Part shown: one piece after another, positions 8,715 through 17,304 of the stretch
Position numbering within the stretch: position 1 is the stretch's first letter
Layout: the number at the start of each line of letters is the position of its first letter
Origin: Cystobacter fuscus
Lineage (GTDB): Bacteria > Myxococcota > Myxococcia > Myxococcales > Myxococcaceae
NCBI RefSeq assembly: GCF_002305875.1
Contig: NZ_CP022098.1
Location: 11,346,001-11,410,000 of the forward strand
Direction of reading: 5' to 3'
DNA: 64,000 nucleotides
The notes under the pieces: generated by a model
Told to the model about the DNA's origin: nothing
Databases searched by the model: none
Seen by the model: only the letters and a program-made list of their open reading frames with translations
Position numbers and translations under genes: made by a program

Positions 8715-10139
8715 ATGAACATTCATTTCAAGGGGATGTGCAGCCTGTCTATGGCCTTGGGTCTGGCGTTTTCCGCCATCCCCGCCACGGAGGCCCGGGC
8801 CGCCGGGGTCACCGACTACAACCTCACGGGGTTTTCCGCTGGCAACACCGGTGGAGGGGAGATCAGCGAGTCGGACACCGCCCGCTATAAGAAGGTCTAC
8901 ACCGCGACGGAGCTCGCCCAGGCCTTGAAGAAGGGCTCGGGCGTCAAGGTCGTGGAGATCATGAATGATCTCAACCTGGGCTGGAACGAGCTTCCCGCCG
9001 CGGCCAAGGTCTCTCCCTTCTCCGCCCACAATTCGGCGCTGACCCATCCCGTGCTCCTCCAGACGGGGGTCAGCAAGATCAACGTGGACAGCTTCAGCGG
9101 GCTGACCATCTTCTCCGCCAACGGCGCCAGGCTCAAGCACGTGGCCATCACGATCAAGCGCAGCTCGAACGTGATCATCCGGAACCTGGAGTTCGATGAG
9201 CTGTGGGAGTGGGACGAGAAGACCAAGGGCGACTACGACTCCAACGACTGGGATTACCTGACGCTGGAGGAGAGCAGCAAGGTCTGGATCGACCACTGCA
9301 CCTTCAACAAGGCCTACGATGGCCTCGTCGACTCGAAGAAGGGCACCTCGGGCGTGACCATCTCCTGGTCCACGTTCAAGGGGGATGACGGCAGCGCGAC
9401 CAGCTTCGTGGCCAGGCAGTTCGATGCGCTCGAGGCCAACAAGTCCGCCTACCCGATGTACAACTACCTGCGCGGCAGCTCGGTGGGTCTGAGCAGGCAG
9501 GACATCACCGCGATCGCGGGCTCGCAGAAGAAGGGCCACCTGGTCGGCTCGACGGAATTCGCCTCGGACAACCCGAACCTCTCCATCACGTTGCATCACA
9601 ACTACTACAAGGACATCCAGGATCGCATGCCCCGCCTGCGGGGCGGCAACGCGCACGCCTACAACATCGTCATGGACAGCGCGGGAGCCTGGGCCGCCAA
9701 GAACAAGATCACCTCGGCCATGGCCACCGCCATCTCCTCCAAGGGCTACCACTTCACCGTGACGAGCAACGGTGCGATCTCCACCGAGAGCGGCGCCGTC
9801 CTGGTCGAGAAGTCGCACATCATCGACATCCAGTACCCGGTGCGCAACAACCAGACGGATCCCGAGGATGCAAGCTATACGGGGAAGATCCGCGCCGTCG
9901 ACACGATCGACTCCCTGAATGGGGTGGTCTTCCGGGGAAACAGCGACTCCTCCGGCAGCTCGCTCGGCCCGGTGCCCGCTGACGTGAAGGCCTTCTCCTG
10001 GAATGGCTTCTCCACCCTGCCCTACAGCTATACGCCGGAGGATCCGTCGACCCTCAAGAGCCGGCTGACGGCCGCCGATGGAGCGGGCGCTGGGAAGCTC
10101 ACCTGGGCGAAGAGCCAGTGGCTGAAGACCAGCTACTGA
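8715..10139 (+). CDS. Secreted pectate lyase, PL1 family
   Basis: Extracellular lyase that cleaves polygalacturonate by beta-elimination, usually calcium dependent. The protein has 474 residues with a signal peptide of about 30 (MALGLAFSAIPATEARAA). The right-handed parallel beta-helix family motifs are present: SSNVIIRNLEF, the canonical VWIDHCTFNKAYDGLVD near residue 191, and DRMPRLRGGNAHAYN near 305 with the catalytic Arg. The start at 8715 follows a GGGAAGGG stretch; the frame is open for ten more codons upstream but those do not look like signal sequence. The gene stands between the GH6 and GH8 genes as part of a plant-polysaccharide cluster. Confidence 0.95.
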   Translation: MNIHFKGMCSLSMALGLAFSAIPATEARAAGVTDYNLTGFSAGNTGGGEISESDTARYKKVYTATELAQALKKGSGVKVVEIMNDLNLGWNELPAAAKVSPFSAHNSALTHPVLLQTGVSKINVDSFSGLTIFSANGARLKHVAITIKRSSNVIIRNLEFDELWEWDEKTKGDYDSNDWDYLTLEESSKVWIDHCTFNKAYDGLVDSKKGTSGVTISWSTFKGDDGSATSFVARQFDALEANKSAYPMYNYLRGSSVGLSRQDITAIAGSQKKGHLVGSTEFASDNPNLSITLHHNYYKDIQDRMPRLRGGNAHAYNIVMDSAGAWAAKNKITSAMATAISSKGYHFTVTSNGAISTESGAVLVEKSHIIDIQYPVRNNQTDPEDASYTGKIRAVDTIDSLNGVVFRGNSDSSGSSLGPVPADVKAFSWNGFSTLPYSYTPEDPSTLKSRLTAADGAGAGKLTWAKSQWLKTSY

Positions 10140-10171
10140 CGCGAAGCTCGCGCGGAAGCTGGCTGCTCTGA

Positions 10172-10240
10172 AGTTCCCGGGGGCGAGGAGGCCACGAGAC
10201 GGTCCTCCTCACATCACCCCCGGAACTCTTCTCATTTCTC
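10172..10240 (+). terminator. Probable terminator after pectate lyase
   Basis: A long interrupted inverted repeat: AGTTCC...GGGGGCGAGGAGG pairs with CCTCCTC...CCCCCGGAACT. A pyrimidine-rich CTTCTCATTTCTC tail follows. There is no pure U-run, so efficiency is uncertain. Confidence 0.6.
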
Positions 10241-10340
10241 GATATTCAGTCATTGCGGCCCTTCCTCTTCTGGCCTTGCATTCGAAGCGCCCGTGCGGCA
10301 TCTGCGTGCTCCATTCCTTCTCTGACTGGAGAGCACGTCC

Positions 10341-11576
10341 ATGCCCATGCCTTCGTTGAAACGCCTTCTGCCAGGATTGGCACTGACCGTGTTTGGCATC
10401 GCTGGCGCCGCGCAGGCCCAGAACCATCCGTTCGGCAGCCACCATCAGACCTATAACGCATCGACCTTGAGCGTTTCGGCCGGCACGGCCGCGGCCGACA
10501 GCGCGACGGCTGACTTCTATTGGAAGTGGAAGAGCCGCTACGTCGTCGCCGGGTGCCACGCGGGCGACTACCGCATCAAGGCCAGCACGGGTGACGGCGC
10601 CTATGTCGTGTCCGAGGGCCAGGGCTACGGCATGCTGATCGCCGTGATGATGGCCGGGCAGGACCCGCAGGCCCAGACCATCTTCGATGGCTTGCACCGC
10701 TACAACCTCCGGCATCCCAGCCAGAACAATCCCGACCTGCTGGCCTGGGCGCAGGATGCCAACTGCAACGACATCCTCGATCACGACTCGGCCACCGATG
10801 GCGATCTCGACATCGCCTACGCGCTGCTGCTCGCGCACAAGCAGTGGGGCTCCAACGGTTCCATCAACTACGCGGCCGAAGCCACGCGCGTGCTCAACGC
10901 GATCGCGCAGAGCAACATCAACCCGACCACGCGACTGGTCAATCTCGGCGACTGGGCCAGCCTGCTGAAGCAGGATGCTCCGGACTATTACTACGCCACG
11001 CGCAGCTCCGACTGGATGCTCGGCCACTTCCGCGGCTTCATCGGCCACGCCAGCACCGACTGGTCGCAGGTGCTGAGCGCGCATCAGACGGTGCTCGAGA
11101 AGATGCAGACCACCTACGCCAGCGCGACCGGCCTGGTGCCCGACTTCATCATCAACGCGAACACCACGCCTCGCCCCGCGCCCGCCGAGTTCCTCGAGGC
11201 TCCGTACGACGGCAGCTACTCCTGGAATGCGTGCCGCGTGCCGTGGCGCATCGGCATCGACGCGGCCATCAGCGGCGACACCCGCTCGCGCAACGCGGCC
11301 AGCCTGATCAGCCGTTGGATTCGCGGCAAGACCGGAGGCAAGCCGAACAGCATCCGCGCCGGCTACCAACTCAACGGCACCGCGCTCGAGTCCTACAACG
11401 ACATGGTCTTCATGGCGCCGTTCGCCGTCGCGGCCACCGTGGACTCCGGCGGCCAGGCGTGGCTGGACAGCTTGTGGAACCAGATCGTCTCCACCGCCCC
11501 CACCGAGGACTACTACGGCGACACGATCAAGCTGCTGGCCATGCTGAGCGTCTCGCGCAACTGGATGACGCCGTAG
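10341..11576 (+). CDS. Secreted GH8 endoglucanase (cellulase)
   Basis: A 411-residue glycoside hydrolase family 8 enzyme, an inverting beta-1,4-glucanase with an (alpha/alpha)6 barrel. A signal peptide covers residues 1-28 (LALTVFGIAGAAQAQ). The catalytic acid Glu is in VVSEGQGYGMLIAV near residue 90, and the Asp motif ATDGDLDIAYALLLA lies near 155. There is no carbohydrate-binding module, unlike the GH6 neighbour. GGAGAG precedes the ATG by about 10 bases; a second ATG two codons later is possible. The family also includes the BcsZ enzymes of cellulose synthesis operons, but no bcs gene is nearby, so a secreted digestive role with GH6 and PL1 is favoured. Its end lies 13 bases from the convergent kinase gene. 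Confidence 0.93.
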   Translation: MPMPSLKRLLPGLALTVFGIAGAAQAQNHPFGSHHQTYNASTLSVSAGTAAADSATADFYWKWKSRYVVAGCHAGDYRIKASTGDGAYVVSEGQGYGMLIAVMMAGQDPQAQTIFDGLHRYNLRHPSQNNPDLLAWAQDANCNDILDHDSATDGDLDIAYALLLAHKQWGSNGSINYAAEATRVLNAIAQSNINPTTRLVNLGDWASLLKQDAPDYYYATRSSDWMLGHFRGFIGHASTDWSQVLSAHQTVLEKMQTTYASATGLVPDFIINANTTPRPAPAEFLEAPYDGSYSWNACRVPWRIGIDAAISGDTRSRNAASLISRWIRGKTGGKPNSIRAGYQLNGTALESYNDMVFMAPFAVAATVDSGGQAWLDSLWNQIVSTAPTEDYYGDTIKLLAMLSVSRNWMTP

Positions 11577-11589
11577 CGCGGAGCGAGCC

Positions 11590-13185
11590 CTATTCCAACA
11601 GGTCCGCCTTCAGCGTGACCTCGCCGTTGGCCGGCACGGAGACGCGGTAGTCGCGAGACACCCCGAGCTCCTTGTTCTTCAGGGTGAGGGTCCGTCTTCC
11701 CGCGGGGAGCCGGATGGCGGGCATGGGAGTGATGCCCAGTCTGTGGCCCTCGTAGAAGACCTCCGCCCAGGGGTTGACCCGGACCTGCACCCGTCCCATG
11801 GCGGCCACCCGGGAGGGCTCCTGGGGCGACGGCGCCGGGGATGGGGTGGTGGGCTCGGGCGTAGGCTCGTCCGGTGGGGGTGCCGCCTCCCGCGGTGGTG
11901 GCACCGCTGCCTTCTCCGGTGATGGCTCCGGGGTGACTGGCTTCTGGGCCTGGACGTTCTCGGGAGCTGGAGCCGGCGCCTCGGAGGAGGGCGCCACCGG
12001 AGCGGGTGCAGGAGGAGTGCCCCGCTCCCACGGCCGCAGGGCGACCACGCCCACGGCCACCGAGAGCAGGGCTCCTCCCACCGCCCACGCGATCGCGCGA
12101 TTGCGCGGGCGTGCGGACTCCATGGTCACCGTCGGCGGGTTCGAGAGCACGGGACCCGCCAGGGGTGCCGTCGCCTCGTCCTCCACGACCATGGGGGGAG
12201 AGGAGCGCCCCGTGCCGCGCGGAGTGGGCTGCGCGAAGAAGCGCCGCGGCGAGCCCTCCTGCTCGAAGAGCTGTTTGAGGAACGCGCCGAGGTCCTCCGG
12301 GAAGAGCCTCCGCTGACAGGACTCCAGGGCCTCGAGGAGCGCCCGGGACATCTCCTGTGCGGTGGCGAAGCGCTCACCTGGCTCCTTGCGCAGCGCCTTC
12401 ATGACGATGCGGCTGAGCACGGGAGGCACGTCCAGCTCGAGCCGATCCGGCGCTTCGGGCTCGGCCGTGGCGATCTGCTGGAGCAGCGCCGCGTTCGAGG
12501 GCGCGCGAAAGGGCAGCGTGTTGGTGAACAGCTGGTAGAGCACCACTCCGGTGGCGTAGATGTCCGAGTGCACCGAGGCGGGCCAGCCATTGACCTGCTC
12601 GGGCGAGATGTACGAGAGCTTGCCCTTCAGTGTGCCCGACTGGGTCTTGGACGAAGAATCCGCCGCCTTGGCGATGCCGAAGTCCACGACCTTCACCACA
12701 CCATCCATCGTCACCAGGATGTTGTCGGGGCTGATGTCGCGGTGGACGATTCCCAGGGGCTTGCCGGCCTCGTCCCGCAGCTCGTGCGCGTAGTGCAGTC
12801 CCTGGAGCGCCTGCGCGACGACGTACGCGGCGATGTCGACGGGAAAGGGATGCCCCAGCTCCCGCAGGCGCTTGCGCACGCGGTGGAGCGAGGGCCCCTG
12901 GATGTACTCCATGGCGATGAAGTACTCGCCCCGGTCCTCGCCCAGCTCGAAGATCTGCACCACGTTGGGATGGGACAGCCGCGCCGCCAGGCGGGCCTCC
13001 TCGAGGAACATGTCGATGAAGTTCTCCGCGTCCGCCAGGTGAGGAAGGACGCGCTTGACCACCACGGTCTTCGAGAACCCCGCCGGCCCTTCCTGCTGGG
13101 CCTTGTACACCTCGCCCATTCCTCCCTTGGCGATGACTTCGAGCAACCGGTACTTCCCGAGCTGGGGTAGCTGAACCTGGGTCAT
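11590..13185 (-). CDS. Membrane Ser/Thr protein kinase with C-terminal PEGA-like domain
   Basis: A 531-residue eukaryote-like kinase. The kinase domain (about 10-280) has the glycine loop AKGGMGEVYKA, the VVVKR lysine, catalytic loop HRDISPDN (Ser-Pro in place of the usual Lys-Pro, common in myxobacterial kinases), DFGIAKA, and ISPEQ. A juxtamembrane region follows, then one membrane helix (about 366-386, AIAWAVGGALLSVAVGVVAL), a Pro/Ala/Glu-rich extracytoplasmic linker, and a terminal PEGA-like domain (GRVQVRVNPWAEVFYEG to the end). It probably senses an envelope cue. It follows a Spherulin lipoprotein by 13 bases on the same strand. Confidence 0.93.
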   Translation of the reverse strand: MTQVQLPQLGKYRLLEVIAKGGMGEVYKAQQEGPAGFSKTVVVKRVLPHLADAENFIDMFLEEARLAARLSHPNVVQIFELGEDRGEYFIAMEYIQGPSLHRVRKRLRELGHPFPVDIAAYVVAQALQGLHYAHELRDEAGKPLGIVHRDISPDNILVTMDGVVKVVDFGIAKAADSSSKTQSGTLKGKLSYISPEQVNGWPASVHSDIYATGVVLYQLFTNTLPFRAPSNAALLQQIATAEPEAPDRLELDVPPVLSRIVMKALRKEPGERFATAQEMSRALLEALESCQRRLFPEDLGAFLKQLFEQEGSPRRFFAQPTPRGTGRSSPPMVVEDEATAPLAGPVLSNPPTVTMESARPRNRAIAWAVGGALLSVAVGVVALRPWERGTPPAPAPVAPSSEAPAPAPENVQAQKPVTPEPSPEKAAVPPPREAAPPPDEPTPEPTTPSPAPSPQEPSRVAAMGRVQVRVNPWAEVFYEGHRLGITPMPAIRLPAGRRTLTLKNKELGVSRDYRVSVPANGEVTLKADLLE

Positions 13186-13198
13186 GGCGCGCGGGGGC

Positions 13199-14677
13199 TC
13201 AACGTAACGAGGCGAGCAGGTTGTTCAGGTACGGAGGCAGGGAGGTCCAGGGGTTCTGCGCATCATGCGTGAGGTAGATGTAGCGCACGTCGCGGCGAAC
13301 CTGATTGACGTAGGCCGGGCTGGCGGTGGGAAGGCCGTAGCGCAGCACGCTCAGGGAGCTCCGGTCGAAGCCAGCCGCCGCTTCATGGATGAGGCCGGCA
13401 TCCGTCAGTCCAGGCCCCTCGGAGATGGTGAGCACATCCACCGTTCCGCGGAAGCTCACGGGCGTGCGAGCGCCCGGATTGCCCACGGTGAGCGAGAAGC
13501 CCGCGTCCCGCGCATGGTCGCTGAGCGCGCGGTAGTAGCCCTCCTGCCCCTGGGTGTTCGCCATCTCGTCGATGAAGATGCCCCGCGTCTCCGGGTAGAA
13601 GGAGCGATAGCGGTTGATGTCCTCGCGCACCAGGCCCTCGTCACGCTGGCTGTACGAGGCATGCACGTAGCCGAGCACCGTGATGCCGGCATCCGCCAGC
13701 GCGCTGATGGAAGTGACGTACTCCGGGTTGATGGCCGCTCCCGGGCCGGTGTCTGGATTGATGATGGCCAGCACCGGCACCGTCGGATGCGCGGCCTTGC
13801 CCTCGATGAGCGGCGCCCATGCGCCGGGGGAGGGATAGATGTAGAGCGGAACGATGGCACCCGCCTCGGGCCGTTGCAGCAGCGCGAGCTCATCCACCAC
13901 CACGGACCCGTGGGCGCCAGACAAGTACCCGGGGGAGATACTCAGGCCCTTGACCGCATCGAGCGCCAGCGTGGCGCTGCCCGCGTCGGGAACGGTCTGG
14001 AAGCCCGAGAGGGTGAAGGCGCTGAACGGGGCATACACGTGCTTCCAGCCCGTCCAATCCACCGCGACCGAGAACTCGAAGCGCACCCGATGGGTGTCGT
14101 AGAGCTCCAATCGGAAGGGATGGCCGGTGGAGGCCCCATACACCCAGATTCCAAGACCGGTGGCCTGCCGCCAGTCCTGACCCTCGCCGAGGAGCCGCTC
14201 GATTCCACCGAAGCCACCCGCCGGGTTGATGTCGTAGTCCAGCCGCAGCGCCTGCCCGCTCAGGGCCGGGCTGGAGACGGCCGTCATCTGGAAGGTGGTC
14301 GACTCATCCTTGAAGATGATCCAGCCCGTGCCCCCCGGCTCGAAGCCGTCCAACAGGCTCCCCTCGACGCACCCGTTCACGGGCTGGCAGACGGCTCCAC
14401 AGGCGTTGGAGGTGCCACAGAGCCAGTCCACGCACGCGTCCAGGCAGCTCTCACCGCCATCCGCGGGGCCCCCATCCCCCTGTTCCGAGGGACCGCCATC
14501 CGCGGCGGGCGTGACATGGGAGAGGCAGACCCCCTCGACGCAGGAGCGTCCCGCGCTGCACGGGTGCTCCACATCACAGGCGCGGCCCTCCTCATCGATG
14601 CTCTGCACCAGGCAACCGGGCGCGAAGAGCAGGCCGAGCAGAAGAAACGAAAGAGCGACTCTCGTGTCGCGATTCAT
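13199..14677 (-). CDS. Spherulin-4 family lipoprotein with carbohydrate-binding-like domain
   Basis: A 492-residue probable lipoprotein: signal segment ending LLFAPGC (lipobox), then a Cys-rich stretch with CDVEHPCSAGRSCVEGVC, a GGPSEQGDGGPADGG linker, a galactose-binding/CBM11-like domain about 105-245, and a Spherulin-4 domain about 255-492 (PLYIYPSPGAWAPLIEG, VLAIINPDTGPG, ITVLGYVHASYSQR, GIFIDEMANT). Spherulin-4 relatives include the GH135 galactosaminogalactan hydrolase Sph3, so a glycosidase acting on an amino-sugar polymer is plausible. A much longer open frame extends upstream to 15868, but AAGGA before the ATG at 14677 and the classic lipoprotein signal fix the start. A TPR gene precedes it by 23 bases. 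Confidence 0.85.
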   Translation of the reverse strand: MNRDTRVALSFLLLGLLFAPGCLVQSIDEEGRACDVEHPCSAGRSCVEGVCLSHVTPAADGGPSEQGDGGPADGGESCLDACVDWLCGTSNACGAVCQPVNGCVEGSLLDGFEPGGTGWIIFKDESTTFQMTAVSSPALSGQALRLDYDINPAGGFGGIERLLGEGQDWRQATGLGIWVYGASTGHPFRLELYDTHRVRFEFSVAVDWTGWKHVYAPFSAFTLSGFQTVPDAGSATLALDAVKGLSISPGYLSGAHGSVVVDELALLQRPEAGAIVPLYIYPSPGAWAPLIEGKAAHPTVPVLAIINPDTGPGAAINPEYVTSISALADAGITVLGYVHASYSQRDEGLVREDINRYRSFYPETRGIFIDEMANTQGQEGYYRALSDHARDAGFSLTVGNPGARTPVSFRGTVDVLTISEGPGLTDAGLIHEAAAGFDRSSLSVLRYGLPTASPAYVNQVRRDVRYIYLTHDAQNPWTSLPPYLNNLLASLR

Positions 14678-14700
14678 GGGGGATCCTTGGGGGCGACGAA

Positions 14701-15471
14701 CTACTGGAGGAGCGCGCTCACCACGGTGGCCGCGGCGACGACTCCCGAACCGACGAAGAGGATGTTGGCCGTGCGGGCGCGCGAGGCGGCCTGACGGTTG
14801 AAGGAGGCCATGTCCGAGTCGAAGTGCGCGCCGCGCGCCTGGCTCTCGAAAGAGCGGGCCTGGACCCCGAAGACGACGCCCGTGGCGAGCACCGCGAGCG
14901 AAGCGCCGCCCAGCACGTAGGGCATGGCGCGCACCACCCCACTCTTCGGCGGCTGGGCTTGAGGAAGGAAGGCCGGACGCTCGGTGACGACAGGGGGGGC
15001 CGCGGGCTTCAGGCCGGGCGTGACCGCGGGAGGCTCCGCTGGCGACGCCGACGGCACATCCGCGGCGGGAGCGGCGGGAGCGGGGGCGGCGGCCACGGCC
15101 GGTGCCTCCGCCGGGCGGGTCCGGCGCTTTCCACCCACCTCCTCGAAGAGCTCGACGATGCGGGGGCTCGTTCCCAGGGGGAGTTGAAGCTGCGGATCCA
15201 GCTCCAACGCGCGCTGGAAGGACTTCCGGGCCGCCTTGGACTGGCCCAGGCCGGCGCCGCACAACCCCTGGTAGAGCGCCACCTCGGCCCGCTCCGGCTC
15301 CGACAGCTTCAGCGTACCGGCACGCTTCAGCCGCTTGAGGCACCGCTCGTAGTCGAGCGCCTGGTAGAAGGCCTTGGCCTGGGACAACGCGAGCGTGGCC
15401 AGCTCGTCCGCCCTGGCACTTCCAGCCCACAAGAGCTGCACGATCGCAATCCAACCCAGCACGGCGCGCAT
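14701..15471 (-). CDS. Exported TPR-repeat protein with C-terminal membrane helices
   Basis: A 256-residue protein with a signal peptide (WIAIVQLLWAGSARADE). Residues 25-115 form tandem helical TPR-like units (QAKAFYQALDYERCLKRLKRAG, then ALYQGLCGAGLGQSKAARKSFQRALELDP). A Pro/Ala linker follows, then a hydrophobic helix (MPYVLGGASLAVLATGVVFGV) and a terminal one (ILFVGSGVVAAATVVSALL). This layout is common in myxobacterial envelope proteins paired with kinases. GGAG nine bases upstream supports the start at 15471. It probably forms an operon with the Spherulin lipoprotein and perhaps the kinase. No enzymatic function is visible. Confidence 0.8.
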   Translation of the reverse strand: MRAVLGWIAIVQLLWAGSARADELATLALSQAKAFYQALDYERCLKRLKRAGTLKLSEPERAEVALYQGLCGAGLGQSKAARKSFQRALELDPQLQLPLGTSPRIVELFEEVGGKRRTRPAEAPAVAAAPAPAAPAADVPSASPAEPPAVTPGLKPAAPPVVTERPAFLPQAQPPKSGVVRAMPYVLGGASLAVLATGVVFGVQARSFESQARGAHFDSDMASFNRQAASRARTANILFVGSGVVAAATVVSALLQ

Positions 15472-15660
15472 GGTGTTTCTCCAACCGAAGCACAAGGGGG
15501 CGCTCGGACGCGGCCGAGCCCACTTCCTGGGGCGGCTCGTCGTGTCCTTGCCTACCGGAGGATACATCAGCGCTCGTCTGACGCCTAAGCGGAATACGTG
15601 GAAGAAGAGAGAGCCCCGTGCCGTTGAGGGTCGGTGCACACAGGGAAGAATCGCGGAGCC

Positions 15661-15710
15661 AACGGGTGCTGACGGGTGCTGACAGGTGCTGACAGGTACT
15701 GACGGGTGCG
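15661..15710. repeat. Five tandem 10-bp repeats
   Basis: Five consecutive 10-base units of the form GACRGGTGCT (first unit AACGGGTGCT, last GACGGGTGCG) lie in the 399-base gap 15472-15870 between the divergent TPR gene and a small winged-helix-like gene. The spacing equals about one helix turn. The rest of that gap shows no gene. Confidence 0.85.
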
Positions 15711-15870
15711 GGAGGGCGAAGGAGGCGGGCGGCCAGCCCGAGCCATCCATGCCTGCCCGGAAACGCGGCAACGCCCTCCAAGAGAAGGGCCAGTGGCCCA
15801 CTCCATTCTCTACTGCCATGGCCCATAATGGGGCCCATGCTGAAGAAAGGTCGCTTCAGGAATGCCAATC

Positions 15871-16137
15871 ATGACAGACACGTCTCGAGCTTTCTTACGC
15901 GCCTTGTACTCGATTGAAGATTCCAAGGGTGGAACCCTGTTGAGCCACGACGAGGTCAACGAGTTGGGGGAGACGCTGCGGATTCCCCGGACCGAGTTCC
16001 TCGAGGTGATCGACAAGATGCAGCTCGAGCGCCTGGTCTCCGTCACCTTCGGAGGTCTGTCGCTGACACCCGAGGGGAGGGCGCTCGCCGCGAAGATGGA
16101 CGGGACCGGGACGCGGGGTTCCGTGGAGGTTCAGTAA
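15871..16137 (+). CDS. Small winged-helix-like protein
   Basis: An 88-residue soluble protein without signal peptide. Its pattern (FLRALYSIEDSKGG, a central helix pair SHDEVNELGETLRIPRTEF, then MQLERLVSVTFGGLSLTPEG) resembles the winged-helix domains in which a recognition helix is followed by a beta-wing ending in LTPEGR. It could therefore be a small DNA-binding regulator, but no close family is recognised. The start at 15871 has AGGA about nine bases upstream; an ATG at 15862 abuts that AGGA and is too close to use it. The gene is divergent from the TPR gene across the 10-bp tandem repeats. Confidence 0.6.
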   Translation: MTDTSRAFLRALYSIEDSKGGTLLSHDEVNELGETLRIPRTEFLEVIDKMQLERLVSVTFGGLSLTPEGRALAAKMDGTGTRGSVEVQ

Positions 16138-16172
16138 CAGGTGGAGTCGGGTGGGAGGCGCGACGGCCCCGC

Positions 16173-17279
16173 TCACAGGGCGTAGCGCTCCGCATCCCGC
16201 CGCTTGAGTTCCAGGCCCATTCCCGGCCTGGACAGGTCCGGTGTCAGCGCCCCCTTCACCGGGCTCCTCGCTCCGTCGAAGAGCAGGTGCTCGATTCGCA
16301 CGTGATCATGGAAGTACTCCAGATGCACGAGGTTGCGCGCCGCGCAGGCCACGTGCAGGTGGAGACTCGGCGCGCAGTGACCCGACAGGGGTACCTGGAA
16401 ACCCTCGCACAGCGCGTCCACCTGGAGGAAGCCCGTCACCCCCAGGCACCGCGTCGCGTCCGCCTGCAGTACGTCCACCGCCCGAGCCCCCAGCATCCTC
16501 CGGAAGTAGATGGCGTCCCAGCCGTACTCCCCCGCCGCCACGTTCATCCCGCTGGGAATGCGCTGCCGGAGCAGGTGCAGCCCCTCCAGGTCATCACTCG
16601 ACACGGGCTCCTCGAACCAGACGACGCCGGCCTCCGCGAAGCTGTCCGCCAGCACCAGTGCCTGCTTCACCGTATACGCGCCATTGCCATCCACGAAGAG
16701 CCATGCCTCCGGGCCAATGGCCTCCCGCGCCTCCCGCACCCGGTGCCCATCCTCGTCCGGATGGCTGCCCACCTTCATCTTCACCCGGGGAATCCCCTGC
16801 GCCACCCAGCCCCCGAGCTGCTCCTTCAGTTTCGCGATGGAGTACGAGGTGAAGCCTCCACTGCCATAGACAGGCACCGCTGCCCGTGCCGCCCCGAGCA
16901 GTCTCACCAGTGGCATGTCCAGGAGCCGCGCCTTCGTGTCCCACAGCGCCGCGTCCACCGCGGAGAGCGCCATGGCCACCAGCCCTGGCCGCCCCTTGTT
17001 GCGCACCCGCCTCAGCAGCGACACCATCCGCGCCGGCACGTCCATCACATCGAGCCCCTCGAGCTCCTTGGAGAGCGTGTGATGGATGAGGCTCGCCGCC
17101 GACGCATCCGCGTACGTGTAGCCGAGCCCCCGCCTGCCTCCCGCCGTCACCTCCACCACGACGAGTGTCGTGCTGTTCCACTCCACGGTGCCATCCGCTT
17201 CCGGCGCATCCGTCGGTATCTCGTACGCCCGAGCCTCACATCGCTCGATGGGCACCGCCTCGCCGCGCGTCTGGCCCAT
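16173..17279 (-). CDS. Enolase-superfamily enzyme (mandelate racemase/muconate cycloisomerase-like)
   Basis: A 368-residue enzyme of the enolase superfamily, which abstracts an alpha-proton from a carboxylate bound to Mg. The capping domain covers about 10-130. The barrel shows the catalytic K-x-K in VKMKVG, metal ligands Asp (FVDGNGAY), Glu (WFEEPVS) and Glu/Asp (AAGEYG), the ADATRCLG strand, and a terminal HCAPSLHLHVACA segment. It falls in the mandelate-racemase-like part of the family (sugar-acid dehydratases and similar); the substrate cannot be read from sequence. GGAGAG before the ATG supports the start. It lies 25 bases downstream of the ThDP enzyme gene, so the two probably act in one operon. 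Confidence 0.9.
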   Translation of the reverse strand: MGQTRGEAVPIERCEARAYEIPTDAPEADGTVEWNSTTLVVVEVTAGGRRGLGYTYADASAASLIHHTLSKELEGLDVMDVPARMVSLLRRVRNKGRPGLVAMALSAVDAALWDTKARLLDMPLVRLLGAARAAVPVYGSGGFTSYSIAKLKEQLGGWVAQGIPRVKMKVGSHPDEDGHRVREAREAIGPEAWLFVDGNGAYTVKQALVLADSFAEAGVVWFEEPVSSDDLEGLHLLRQRIPSGMNVAAGEYGWDAIYFRRMLGARAVDVLQADATRCLGVTGFLQVDALCEGFQVPLSGHCAPSLHLHVACAARNLVHLEYFHDHVRIEHLLFDGARSPVKGALTPDLSRPGMGLELKRRDAERYAL

Positions 17280-17304
17280 GGCCGCTCTCCTCGTCCGCCC
17301 GGGG

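Noticed and set aside
13199-15868. One 889-residue protein
   Set aside because: Only the last 492 residues make sense (signal, lipobox, Spherulin-4); the first part is out of frame with the real TPR gene in the same bases.
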